A stretch of DNA of 64,000 nt from a bacterium (GTDB lineage Bacteria > Desulfobacterota > Deferrisomatia > Deferrisomatales > BM512). The notes below the pieces were generated by a model. It had not been told where the DNA came from. It worked only from the letters and a program-made list of their open reading frames with translations, and searched no databases. Below are positions 52,149 to 59,847 of the stretch, piece by piece; positions within the stretch are counted from its first letter, which is position 1, and the number at the start of each line of letters is the position of its first letter. Made by a program: the position numbers and the translations under genes. The DNA lies in the NCBI GenBank assembly GCA_004322275.1, contig SCTA01000022.1, forward strand, positions 62,001 through 126,000, given 5' to 3'.

Positions 52149-53537
52149 ATGGATCAAAAGAGCGTTATGAACTTCGCCCGCGAAAACGAATGTGTTTTCG
52201 CGGACGTTAAATTTTCCGACTTTCTCGGGCAGTGGCGGCGCATCGGCGTCCCCATCCAGCAGTTTTCCTCCTCTGTTTTCGAGGAAGGGCTGAGTCTGGA
52301 TTCGTCCGCCCTGCCGGGCTGGAGCTCGAAGGGTTCGGGGCTGGTCCTCGTGCCCGACCCCTCGACCATGAGGGTCGATCCCTTTCCGAAGGCAAAGACG
52401 ATGAGCCTTATCGGCAGCGTCCGCGAAGGCTCTACCCGCGCCCCCTACCCTCTCGACCCGCGCAATATTGCGAAAAAGGCGGTGGAATTCATGGTTGCCG
52501 AGGGAATCGGGGAGACGGCGAGCTTCGGAGTCGAGCCCGGCTTTTTCATCTTCGACGACGTGCGCTTCGACCAGACCCGCAACAGCGCCTTCCACTTCGT
52601 CGATTCGGTGGAGGCCCAGTGGAACTCGGGGAGGGAGGAGGGACCGAACCTCGGCTACAAGGGCAAGGCGGGGGAAAGCCGCTATCCGGTGCAGCCCTAC
52701 GATTCTCTGGCGGACCTTCGCCAGGAGATGGCGCAGGAGCTTATCCGCCTGTGCATCGGGGTCGAGCGCGAGCAGCACGAAGCCGCCTCGGCGGGGCAGT
52801 GCGAGCTGGTGCTCAGGCACGCGAACCTCGTCGAGGAGGCCGACAACCTCCAGTGGCTGAAGTACGTCCTTCGGAACACCGCCCTTCGGAGCGCCAAGAC
52901 CCTCACCTTCATGCCGAAGCCGGTCTTCGAGGAGCCCGGAAGCTCGATGCACGTGAGCCAGTCGCTCTGGCGCTCCGGCAAAAACCTCTTTTCCGGCGAG
53001 GAATACGGAGGGCTTTCCCAGACCGCCCTCCACTACGCCGGCGGCATTCTCCGTCACGCGCCCGCTCTTATGGCCCTCTGCAACCCCACGGCCAACTCCT
53101 ACCGGAGGCTCCTCACGAAGGGCGAGGTTCCGGTCGCCCTCTCCTATTCCGCCGTGGACAAAAACGCCGTGGTGCGAACCCCCCTCCACCCCGCCGGGGC
53201 AAAGGCGAGGCGGATAGAGTTTTGTCTGCCCGACCCTTCGGCGAACGGGTATCTGGCCTTCGCGGCTCTCCTGATGGCGGGAATCGACGGGATAATACAC
53301 CGCATCGAGCCCGGCGCTCCTCTCGAAGAGAAGCCGAAGACGAAAGCCGGCTGGATGCCCCAGTCTCTGGAAGAAGCCCTCCGGGCGCTTGAAAAGGACC
53401 ATTCTTTCCTCCTCGCCGGGGGGGTCTTTTCAAAGAACGCCGTAGAGCGCTGGATAGAGCTCAAGCTCGAACGCGAGGTCAGGCCGCTTGCCCTTCGCAC
53501 CACGCCCTACGAGTTTTCGCTCTATTACGACTGCTGA
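52149..53537 (+). CDS. glutamine-synthetase-like protein with altered active site
   Basis: 462 residues from the ATG at 52149 (GAAGGAG upstream). GlnA type I fold along its length: 'VPDPSTMRVDPF', 'DPRNIAKKAVEFM', 'EQHEAASAGQCELVLRHANL', 'GSSMHVSQSLWRSGKNLFSG', 'ANGYLAFAALLMAGIDGI'. By eye against E. coli GlnA: Glu129 kept, Glu131 to Gly, Glu212 and Glu220 kept (211/219), His269 kept, His271 to Ser, Arg321 kept, Arg339 to Lys, Arg359 to Cys. The NLYDLPPEE adenylylation loop is deleted. Residue 131 is a metal ligand and 359 binds glutamate, so the enzyme may use another substrate or be a sensor. Divergent from a NifA-like activator. Confidence 0.88.
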   Translation: MDQKSVMNFARENECVFADVKFSDFLGQWRRIGVPIQQFSSSVFEEGLSLDSSALPGWSSKGSGLVLVPDPSTMRVDPFPKAKTMSLIGSVREGSTRAPYPLDPRNIAKKAVEFMVAEGIGETASFGVEPGFFIFDDVRFDQTRNSAFHFVDSVEAQWNSGREEGPNLGYKGKAGESRYPVQPYDSLADLRQEMAQELIRLCIGVEREQHEAASAGQCELVLRHANLVEEADNLQWLKYVLRNTALRSAKTLTFMPKPVFEEPGSSMHVSQSLWRSGKNLFSGEEYGGLSQTALHYAGGILRHAPALMALCNPTANSYRRLLTKGEVPVALSYSAVDKNAVVRTPLHPAGAKARRIEFCLPDPSANGYLAFAALLMAGIDGIIHRIEPGAPLEEKPKTKAGWMPQSLEEALRALEKDHSFLLAGGVFSKNAVERWIELKLEREVRPLALRTTPYEFSLYYDC

Positions 53538-53544
53538 CGCGGTT

Positions 53545-54582
53545 TTGGCGAAGGAAAACCCCGCGCCTCGCGGCGCGGTCAGCGTGATAATCCCTGTGCT
53601 CGACGAGGAAGAGTCTCTGGGCAGCCTCCTTGGCGACCTATCCCGCCAGAGGGGAATCCGTCTTCAGGTAATCGTCGCCGACGGAGGCTCCAAAGACCGC
53701 ACCAGGGCCGTTTTCGACTCCTTCGAGGGTGAAAACTTCCTCTGGGTGGACGCGCCGAGGGGCAGGGGCGCGCAGCTCAACGCGGGGACAAAGGCGGCGC
53801 TCCATGAAGACCTTCTCTTTCTCCACGCGGACACGCGGATTAGGGATGAAGACCTCATCTCCGGCGGATTCGCCGCGATGGGAAGGGAGTGCGCCGGGTC
53901 CAGCCGCGTTCTGGGCCATTTCGCGACGGGTTTTCACGACCGCCCCCTCGATTTCACCCATTTTTTCCTGATGGCGAAGACAACGCAGAATCTTCCCGAG
54001 TGCGTCAACGGCGATCAGGGGTTCTGGCTCCGGAAAGGGTTTTTCCGGGAGCTCGGCGGTTTTGACGACGCCCTGCCCTACCTTGAGGATATGCGGCTCG
54101 CGTATCAGGCCTTTGCCGGGGGAAAAATCGCCCTCCTCCCCGGAAAGCTGGAGACCTCTTCGAGGCGCTTCGGAGCCCAGGGGCCAAAAAAGAGGCTCCT
54201 TCTCAACGCGCTGATACGGCTTGCCCACGAAGCGGACGCGAGGGAGTTTTACGGAAGGGCCGGGACTCTCTACGGGGAGCAGGCCAAAGCCGGCGCGCTT
54301 AGGATCACCCCCTTTTTTGACGCCCTGTGGAAGGAAGGGAAAAGGGAGGGGAGATGGCGTTTCATGCGAAAGCTCTGGAAGTTCGGCGCGCGAAACTCCT
54401 GGCAGGTTCCCTTCTGGCTGGACTCGCGGCGGGCTTTCCGAAGGGGATACGAAGATCCCGAGGGGCTGGCCGCAAAACCCGAAAGGCTGATTTTACGGGT
54501 AATATCCGGGGAATTCGTGGTATTTTTCTTCTTCGCGGCCCTGTTCGCCGGAAGAATAATCGAATTTAAAAGCAGGAAGTAA
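53545..54582 (+). CDS. family 2 glycosyltransferase (TIGR04283-like)
   Basis: 345 residues from a TTG at 53545, 7 bp after the GlnA-like stop; an ATG at 53488 inside that gene is the alternative. GT-A fold: VSVIIPVLDEEESLGSLLGD, 'VIVADGGSKDRTRAVF', 'APRGRGAQLNAGTKAA', DxD-like LHADTRI, 'GDQGFWLRKGFFRELGGFDD', 'YLEDMRLAYQAFAGGKIALL' with the Glu-Asp catalytic pair. C-terminal membrane helix (about 320-340, FVVFFFFAALFAG). Resembles the GT2 subgroup often linked to arsenosugar-like or surface-sugar modification, but the acceptor is unknown. Confidence 0.85.
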   Translation: MAKENPAPRGAVSVIIPVLDEEESLGSLLGDLSRQRGIRLQVIVADGGSKDRTRAVFDSFEGENFLWVDAPRGRGAQLNAGTKAALHEDLLFLHADTRIRDEDLISGGFAAMGRECAGSSRVLGHFATGFHDRPLDFTHFFLMAKTTQNLPECVNGDQGFWLRKGFFRELGGFDDALPYLEDMRLAYQAFAGGKIALLPGKLETSSRRFGAQGPKKRLLLNALIRLAHEADAREFYGRAGTLYGEQAKAGALRITPFFDALWKEGKREGRWRFMRKLWKFGARNSWQVPFWLDSRRAFRRGYEDPEGLAAKPERLILRVISGEFVVFFFFAALFAGRIIEFKSRK

Positions 54583-54587
54583 CCGCC

Positions 54588-55391
54588 TTGTCAAAAGAGC
54601 TTGTCACCCCCTTCACGGGCAAATCCATTTACGAAACCAGCCGGGAAAGGAAACCCTCCCTCCTCGCGCGCCTTTTTCCCTCGCTCTATTTTTATTCCGG
54701 CGTCTTCTGTACGGTAATCCGCGCGTCCCGTAGGGCGAAACGCGGCAGGTACGGCTGCCCGGAGTGGGTGGGAAGCTCTCTCGAAATACTGGAGCGCACC
54801 GAGGCGACGGGGGGGAAGGTAACCGTTGAGGGGCTCGACCGTTTGAATTCGTTTTCCGGCCCCCGCGTCTACGTCGGAAACCACATGTCCACCCTGGAAA
54901 CCTTCCTTTTGCCTTCGATTCTCCGGCCTGTAGGCCCCGTGACTTTTATCGTCAAGAAGGAGCTTCTTGACTACCCCGTCTTCGGCCACGTGATGCGCTC
55001 GCGAAAGCCGATAGCCCTCGGCAGGAGCAATCCCAGGGAAGACCTCGAAACGGTTTTTCGTGAGGGAAAAGAGCTTCTGGCCTCCGGAGTCAGCGTTATC
55101 GTCTTTCCGCAGACCACCCGCGCGGAGCGCTTCGACCCCTCGCGCTTCAACACGATAGGGGCGAAACTGGCAGCCCGCGCCAAGGTCCCTCTCGTGCCGG
55201 TGGCGCTGAAGACGGATTTTTGGGGTACCGGGAAGATGATAAAGGACTTCGGGGTTATTTCCCCCGAAAAGCGGGTGTACTTCTCTTTCGGGGAGCCGAT
55301 AGCCCCCCAGGGGAAGGGAGACGAGGCTCACCGGGCGACGGTGGAGTTCATCTCCGGGGCCCTTGGCCGCTGGGAAAAACTACCGGGGTAG
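54588..55391 (+). CDS. PlsC-family lysophospholipid acyltransferase
   Basis: 267 residues, TTG start with AGGAAG upstream, 5 bp after the glycosyltransferase. Acyltransferase fold: block I GNHMSTLETFLLPSILR, block II 'LDYPVFGHVMRSRKPIALGR', block III FPQTTRAERFDPSRFNTIGA, block IV 'KVPLVPVALKT'. Two family-invariant positions differ: the Asp of HxxxxD is Glu (HMSTLE) and the Glu-Gly of FPEGTR are Gln-Thr (FPQTTR). It may act on lysophosphatidate, but the specificity is uncertain. Overlaps the convergent membrane-protein gene by 12 bp. Confidence 0.87.
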   Translation: MSKELVTPFTGKSIYETSRERKPSLLARLFPSLYFYSGVFCTVIRASRRAKRGRYGCPEWVGSSLEILERTEATGGKVTVEGLDRLNSFSGPRVYVGNHMSTLETFLLPSILRPVGPVTFIVKKELLDYPVFGHVMRSRKPIALGRSNPREDLETVFREGKELLASGVSVIVFPQTTRAERFDPSRFNTIGAKLAARAKVPLVPVALKTDFWGTGKMIKDFGVISPEKRVYFSFGEPIAPQGKGDEAHRATVEFISGALGRWEKLPG

Positions 55392-55847
55392 TTTCTTCAC
55401 GAAAGCGCCGAAAAATATCTGCGCGCCGGAGAGAAGGGCCAGCCCAACTCCGGTGAGAAGCGGCCCCAGAATCAGCGGCGAAACTCCCGCGCCCCGCAGC
55501 CACTTGCCGAAAAACCCCATCCCCGCCACGAAGAGCCAGCTTTTCCAGGACAGAAACCCTCCGACGCACTTGCCGTCGCCTCGTTTGATTATCCTCGCCG
55601 CGCTCTTTTTGGCCGCCGGGCGAAGCACCTTCGCCCCCTTGAACCAGCCGAGCAGGACTCCAGCGCCGAGCGCCGCCGCCCCCTCCGGCATGGAAAGCTC
55701 CAAAAGGGCCGCGCCCCCACGGTAAAGCAGGAAGACCCCCACCGCCGACCACAGAAGGGACGCAAGAAAAAGGTGAAGCCAGACGGGCGCGCCCGGTTTA
55801 ATTTTCGAGATTAAATCATTCGCCACTGTGAGAAATCTTTCCGGCAT
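55380..55847 (-). CDS. small multi-pass membrane protein, unknown function
   Basis: 155 residues with four hydrophobic stretches (about 24-43 LHLFLASLLWSAVGVFLLYR, 58-68, 98-115 and 122-150). Basic loop KGAKVLRPAAKKSAARIIKR between the second and third. Glycine-rich helices (GPLLTGVGLALLSGAQIFFG). No family recognised with certainty. Convergent with the acyltransferase (12-bp overlap), so not in its operon. A hairpin repeat lies about 20 bp upstream of the start. Confidence 0.65.
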   Translation of the reverse strand: MPERFLTVANDLISKIKPGAPVWLHLFLASLLWSAVGVFLLYRGGAALLELSMPEGAAALGAGVLLGWFKGAKVLRPAAKKSAARIIKRGDGKCVGGFLSWKSWLFVAGMGFFGKWLRGAGVSPLILGPLLTGVGLALLSGAQIFFGAFVKKLPR

Positions 55848-55867
55848 TCCGCGATATTGCGGTATTG

Positions 55868-56008
55868 TTAAGACACTATTGGGTTTCGGGAGCCCCGGTT
55901 ACAAGGAGACGCGCAGCGAGAAGCGAGACAGTATAAGACAATACGGCGAGCTTCGAGCGAGCACGCGACGCAGTAAACGGGGGTCGCAGCAGTTTTTCAA
56001 CGGACTGT
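55868..56008 (+). repeat. dispersed intergenic hairpin repeat, copy D
   Basis: Same family: AAGGAGACGCGCAGCGAG, core variant GACAGTATAAGACAATACGGCGAG, then GAGCGAGCACGCGAC and GGGTCGCAGCAGTTTTTCAA. Only the loop GTATAAGACAATAC differs, still self-complementary (GTAT/ATAC). Unlike copies A-C and E it sits between two divergent gene starts. Confidence 0.83.
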
Positions 56009-56094
56009 TCGGCTCCACAGCGTTCTTGCCCCCCGGCGACTTGCGTGATAAATATTGAACCTGGCTTTCCGGTCAATCTTCAAGGGAGTAAAAC

Positions 56095-57441
56095 GTGGAC
56101 ATCTACGAGCAGTACTCGGATCTCACGCCCGGTTCCAGCATCCTCCACAACCACGCCATCCACCTCTTCCCCGGCGGAATATGCCACAACCTCCGCCTCT
56201 TCGATCCCTATCCAATATACCCGAGAAGGGCCGTCGGAGGGATTATAACCGACGTGGACGGCAGGGACATCGTCGATCTGTGGATGGGCCACTTTACGAT
56301 GATCTTCGGCCACAACTTCGCGACGGTGAAAAACGCCGTGGTCAACGCCCTCGACGGGGGGTGGCACTGGGGAATGCCCCACGAAAAAGAGGTGAGGCTG
56401 GCCGACGAAATAATGCTGGCCGCTCCCGCCATCCGCAAGCTCCGCTTTTGCTGCACCGGCACCGAGGCGACGATGTACGCCGTGCGCCTCGCCAGGGCTT
56501 TCACCGGCAAGGGCTGGGTGTTGAAGGTCGCCGGGGGGTGGCACGGGGCTTCGACCGACCTCAGCTTCGCCGTAAAACACCCCTTCGGGGAGCCGGAGGG
56601 CGCGGGACTTCCCGAACCCGACAGGCAGGGCGTCGCCCATCTGCAGTTCAACGACATCGAGGCCAGCAAAAAGGTCATCGAGGTCCATCAGGGCCACACC
56701 GCCGCCATTATAGTAGAGCCGATGCTGGGCGCGGGAGGGTTCATCCCCGCCGACCCGGAATATTTGAAGTTTCTGCGCCAGGCCTGCGACGACATCGGCG
56801 CTGTCCTCATCTTCGACGAGATAATCACCGGTTTTAGGTTCCGCTACGGAATCCTGGCCGACGAATACGGAGTGCGCCCCGACCTCGTGACCCTCGGCAA
56901 GATCGTCGGCGGCGGCTTCCCCATCGGCCTCTACGGGGGAAGGGCCGACATCATGGAGCTGGCGAACCCCAAGAGCGCGGCGCGACCCGGCAGGCCCGTC
57001 CTCGTAGGGGGAGGCACCTTTTCCGCCAACCCGGTTACGATGGCTGCGGGCCTCGCCACCCTCGACGTCCTCAGGACGCAGGCGGGCGGCATTTACTCAT
57101 CCCTCGCCGCAAAGGGTGAAAAGCTGAGGAAGGGAATAACCGAGCGCTTCGATTCCGCGGGAGTTCCGGCGGAATGCACCGGCAAGGGAAGCCTCTTCAT
57201 GACCCACATCCTGAAAGACAAATCCTGCGCCGGGACGCTCCGCTCGCCCGCCGATATAGCCGAGAAGACCCTGGCGAAAATGCCCGACAGGGAGATGAAG
57301 ATATCACTGCTGAACCACGGGGTCTTTTCCGTCCACGGCGGCGGCTCGGTGTGCACCGCCCATTCCGAGACGGACGTGGAAAAGGTTCTGGACGGCTACG
57401 AGGGAGCAGCAAAGGACCTCAAGAAAATTCTGTCCAGATAA
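56095..57441 (+). CDS. class III (PLP-dependent) aminotransferase, HemL-like
   Basis: 448 residues, GTG start with GGGAG upstream. PLP fold type I: substrate-binding 'YPIYPRRAVGGIITDVDGRD', 'WHWGMPHEKEVRLADEIM', phosphate-binding CTGTEATMYAVRLARAF, 'KVAGGWHGASTDL', 'ILIFDEIITGFRFR' (PLP Asp), and the Schiff-base Lys in TLGKIVGGGFPIGLYGG. Nearest named relatives are glutamate-1-semialdehyde aminomutases, but the NSGTEA motif typical of HemL reads CTGTEA and no haem genes are nearby, so I do not call it HemL. Substrate unknown. A strong terminator follows. Confidence 0.88.
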   Translation: MDIYEQYSDLTPGSSILHNHAIHLFPGGICHNLRLFDPYPIYPRRAVGGIITDVDGRDIVDLWMGHFTMIFGHNFATVKNAVVNALDGGWHWGMPHEKEVRLADEIMLAAPAIRKLRFCCTGTEATMYAVRLARAFTGKGWVLKVAGGWHGASTDLSFAVKHPFGEPEGAGLPEPDRQGVAHLQFNDIEASKKVIEVHQGHTAAIIVEPMLGAGGFIPADPEYLKFLRQACDDIGAVLIFDEIITGFRFRYGILADEYGVRPDLVTLGKIVGGGFPIGLYGGRADIMELANPKSAARPGRPVLVGGGTFSANPVTMAAGLATLDVLRTQAGGIYSSLAAKGEKLRKGITERFDSAGVPAECTGKGSLFMTHILKDKSCAGTLRSPADIAEKTLAKMPDREMKISLLNHGVFSVHGGGSVCTAHSETDVEKVLDGYEGAAKDLKKILSR

Positions 57442-57457
57442 CTCATTATTCAAAATG

Positions 57458-57500
57458 CAAAAGCGGGCGGAGGAGTAACCCTTCGCCCGCTTTTGTTTTT
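57458..57500 (+). terminator. rho-independent terminator
   Basis: Perfect 12-bp stem CAAAAGCGGGCG / CGCCCGCTTTTG (57458-57469 and 57484-57495), 14-nt loop, then a T-rich tail. Ends the aminotransferase transcript. The AAAA run on the other side makes it usable on the minus strand too. Confidence 0.92.
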
Positions 57501-57570
57501 ATGGGATGCCGTTTCGCTTTCAGGCTTTGGGATGCGGGTTTAAAGCGCCGCGCTATCCGCCAGAAGCTTT

Positions 57571-57690
57571 CCCCGGCGCGGCTTTCCGTTCCCGGCGAGG
57601 AATCCCGCAGAGAGAGGGTGAGACAGTAGCAGCGCTACGGCGAACCCTTGAGCGAGGACATGACGACGCCGGGGGCGGAAAGGATGCGAC
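57571..57690 (+). repeat. dispersed intergenic hairpin repeat, copy E
   Basis: Near-identical to copy A over about 115 bp, including the arms CCGGCGCGGCTTTCCG and CGGAAAGGATGCG, and the core CAGTAGCAGCGCTACGGCGA. Right end is about 15 bp from the stop of the minus-strand EF-P-like gene. Confidence 0.88.
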
Positions 57691-57705
57691 GGCACAAGGG
57701 CTCAC

Positions 57706-58269
57706 CTAAGCGCGGGAGACAAAATGCCCGTCGCGTGTATCTATCTTGACCTTCTCCCCCTCCTCCAGATAGGGAGGCACCTGTAACACGAGGCCGGTTT
57801 CGAGTTCGGCCTCTTTGGTCTGGGAGGTCGCCGTGGCGTTGCGAAGGGCGGGGGCGGTTCTGACTACCTTAAGCTCGACGGTCTGCGGCGGGTCGATGGA
57901 CACCACCTTGCCGACGTAAAGCCCGAGTTGAACCTCCTGCCCGTCGAGGAGATACCCCTTTATCGAATCGAAGAGCTCCCCGCCGACCTCGAACTGCTCG
58001 TAATTCTCCATGTCCATGAAGACGCCCCCCTCCTGGGAGGAGTAGAGGAACTGACCCTTCCGGCGCTCGAAATCCGCCATTTCCACCCGGTCGTCACCCT
58101 TGAGATTCTTGTCGAGAACCTGTCCGGTGAGGAGGTTGCGGTAGCGTATCTTTACCCGGAGGCTGGCGCCCCTCGCGGAGGGGGAGTGGAAGGCGATCTC
58201 CAGCAGCCTGCAGGGGGCCTCTCCGAAATTTACTATCATTCCTCTCTTGAGATCCGACGCTTCAGCCAT
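57706..58269 (-). CDS. efpL: elongation factor P-like protein (EfpL/YeiP type)
   Basis: 187 residues from the ATG at 58269 (GGAG eight bases upstream; the ATG at 58278 is too close to it). Three-domain EF-P fold. The tip of domain I is HSPSARGAS with Arg33, matching SPTARGAA of E. coli EfpL/YeiP rather than the Lys34 loop (PGKGQA) of EF-P. 'LKGDDRVEMADFERRKGQFL', 'FMDMENYEQFEVGGELF', 'LQVPPYLEEGEKVKIDTRDG'. Relieves ribosome stalling at proline-containing motifs in E. coli, where Arg33 is unmodified. Whether this is the only EF-P here cannot be seen. Confidence 0.9.
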   Translation of the reverse strand: MAEASDLKRGMIVNFGEAPCRLLEIAFHSPSARGASLRVKIRYRNLLTGQVLDKNLKGDDRVEMADFERRKGQFLYSSQEGGVFMDMENYEQFEVGGELFDSIKGYLLDGQEVQLGLYVGKVVSIDPPQTVELKVVRTAPALRNATATSQTKEAELETGLVLQVPPYLEEGEKVKIDTRDGHFVSRA

Positions 58270-58350
58270 TTTTTTCATCTCCTTGAACGCTTTTCCCGGT
58301 CCTTTACGCGCCGGTATTTATCCCGCCTTCGGGTTCTTTGTAAAGTTTTT

Positions 58351-58379
58351 TTGTCTTCCGGCGTTTGCCGCATTAGAAT
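58351..58379 (+). promoter_or_regulatory. candidate promoter for the PA2779/PA2778 genes
   Basis: TTGTCT, 17-bp spacer, TAGAAT, ending 40 bp before the start codon, which has GGAG upstream. Confidence 0.55.
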
Positions 58380-58419
58380 GCATAGTGTCGGAAAACATAA
58401 AAAATACAAAGGAGCAGCC

Positions 58420-58821
58420 ATGTCGAAATCAAGGACAAGCCTGAAATCCATAAGCTTGGCCGTACTTCTGGCCTACCTCTTCATCTTCCTGCCCTCCTCC
58501 CCCGCAATGGCGGCCTGGGTAGGCACCGGGGAAGCCCTCGGATCCCCGAAGGCGCGCCTCGTCTCTTTCGTGGAGAGAGACGACGTGCAAAAACAGATAA
58601 CCTCCCTGGGAGTGGACCCGGAAGAAGCGCTTCGCCGGGTGAACGGGATGACCGACGCCGAGGCGAAGACGGCCCTTGAAAAGATAGGCTCCCTTCCCGC
58701 CGGAGGCGACGGAGTTGGCACGCTCATCGGCGCGTGTCTCTTCATCTTCATAGTCCTTCTGATCACCGACATAATCGGACTGACGCACGTATTTTCCTTC
58801 GTCAATCATGGGCGCAGGTAA
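58420..58821 (+). CDS. PA2779-family small membrane protein
   Basis: 133 residues. Signal peptide/N-terminal helix (about 10-33, LAVLLAYLFIFLPSSPAMAA), a central soluble segment with 'LVSFVERDDVQKQITSLGVD' and 'EALRRVNGMTDAEAKTALEK', and a C-terminal membrane helix (about 103-128, GTLIGACLFIFIVLLITDII). This is the layout of Pseudomonas PA2779-type proteins, which travel with a cysteine peptidase (next gene). RBS GGAGCAGCC. Overlaps the next gene by 14 bp. Function unknown. Confidence 0.83.
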   Translation: MSKSRTSLKSISLAVLLAYLFIFLPSSPAMAAWVGTGEALGSPKARLVSFVERDDVQKQITSLGVDPEEALRRVNGMTDAEAKTALEKIGSLPAGGDGVGTLIGACLFIFIVLLITDIIGLTHVFSFVNHGRR

Positions 58822-59776
58822 AAATACCGTCAGGCGCGCAAAACGCCTCTCAAAGCTTGTCTGCCTCTTTGCGGCGCTCCTCCTCGCGGGGTGCGCCGCA
58901 AATCTTTCTTACCTCAAAAATTCGTCCCTCCCCGAAAGGGCCGGTATACCCGATCTCGTTCCCTTCGAGCAAAAGGAACACCTCTGCGGCCCCTCGGCCC
59001 TCGCGACCCTGCTTCGCTGGGCAGGTGAGCCGGAGATTACCCCGGATTTCCTCTGCCCCCTCCTCTACACCCCCGGCAAGGAGGGAACCTTCCTTTTCGA
59101 CATCGCAAGGGAGATTCGCCTTCGCGGCTATCTCGCCTACTCCCTTACAGGCGGGCTGAGAGAAGTCCTCGAAGAGATAGCTTCCGGCAAGCCGGTGCTG
59201 GTGCTGGAGAACCGCGGCCTCTCCTTCTACACGGTTTACCATTACAGCGTCGCGGGAGGGTACGACCTGGGGCGGGGGGAGATTCTCCTCTACGAGGGAA
59301 AGCGGGAAGCGCGGTTAAATTCTCTCTCGACTTTTTCGAGAACCTTCGAGCGTTCCGGGGAGGTTGCGGTTCTCGCGCTTCCCCCGGGCGAACTGCCGGT
59401 TTCGGCTCCGCCGACCGCGCTGCTGGAGGCTCTCGGCGCCCTCGAAAGCGCGGGCAAAAAGCCGGAAGCCCGGCGGGGGTATGAAAATTTCACGAAAAGG
59501 TTCCCGGGGAGCTGGCTCGGCCATTTCGCCCTCGGCAACTCTCTCGCCGGGTCCGGGGATTTTGCCGGAGCCAAAGGGGAATTTGAAATTGCGCTCGGCC
59601 TCTCGCCGGACCGCCCGGAAATCCTCAACAATCTCGCCCTCATCGCTTCCGGGGAGGGGCGCTGCGCCGAAGCGGAGAGGCTGGCGGGAGAAGCCGTGGA
59701 GAAAGCCCGGGGGCAGGGGATGGACGGCGCTCCCTACGAGGAAACCGCAAGGGAAGTCCTGCGCTGCGGGAAGTGA
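58808..59776 (+). CDS. PA2778-family C39-like cysteine peptidase with TPR
   Basis: 322 residues, lipoprotein (LLLAGC, Cys29). Papain-like C39 domain (about 45-185): oxyanion Gln55, nucleophile Cys60 in EQKEHLCGPSALATLLRW, His145 in VYHYSVAGG, so the catalytic set looks complete. C-terminal TPR-like repeats (about 205-320; 'ARRGYENFTKRFPGSWLGHF', 'ALGNSLAGSGDFAGAKGEFE'). Predicted to act in the periplasm, anchored to the outer membrane. No GG-leader peptide or ABC exporter nearby, so bacteriocin export is not suggested. Pairs with the PA2779-type protein. Confidence 0.87.
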   Translation: MGAGKNTVRRAKRLSKLVCLFAALLLAGCAANLSYLKNSSLPERAGIPDLVPFEQKEHLCGPSALATLLRWAGEPEITPDFLCPLLYTPGKEGTFLFDIAREIRLRGYLAYSLTGGLREVLEEIASGKPVLVLENRGLSFYTVYHYSVAGGYDLGRGEILLYEGKREARLNSLSTFSRTFERSGEVAVLALPPGELPVSAPPTALLEALGALESAGKKPEARRGYENFTKRFPGSWLGHFALGNSLAGSGDFAGAKGEFEIALGLSPDRPEILNNLALIASGEGRCAEAERLAGEAVEKARGQGMDGAPYEETAREVLRCGK

Positions 59777-59847
59777 GAAATGTTTTTGCTTATCACTTCT
59801 TTTCAATTGGGATAATCTGATTCTCCCTGACCGAGGAGAGCAACCAG

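Noticed and set aside
56095-57441. Calling the aminotransferase HemL
   Set aside because: The NSGTEA motif is CTGTEA and there is no haem pathway gene nearby.
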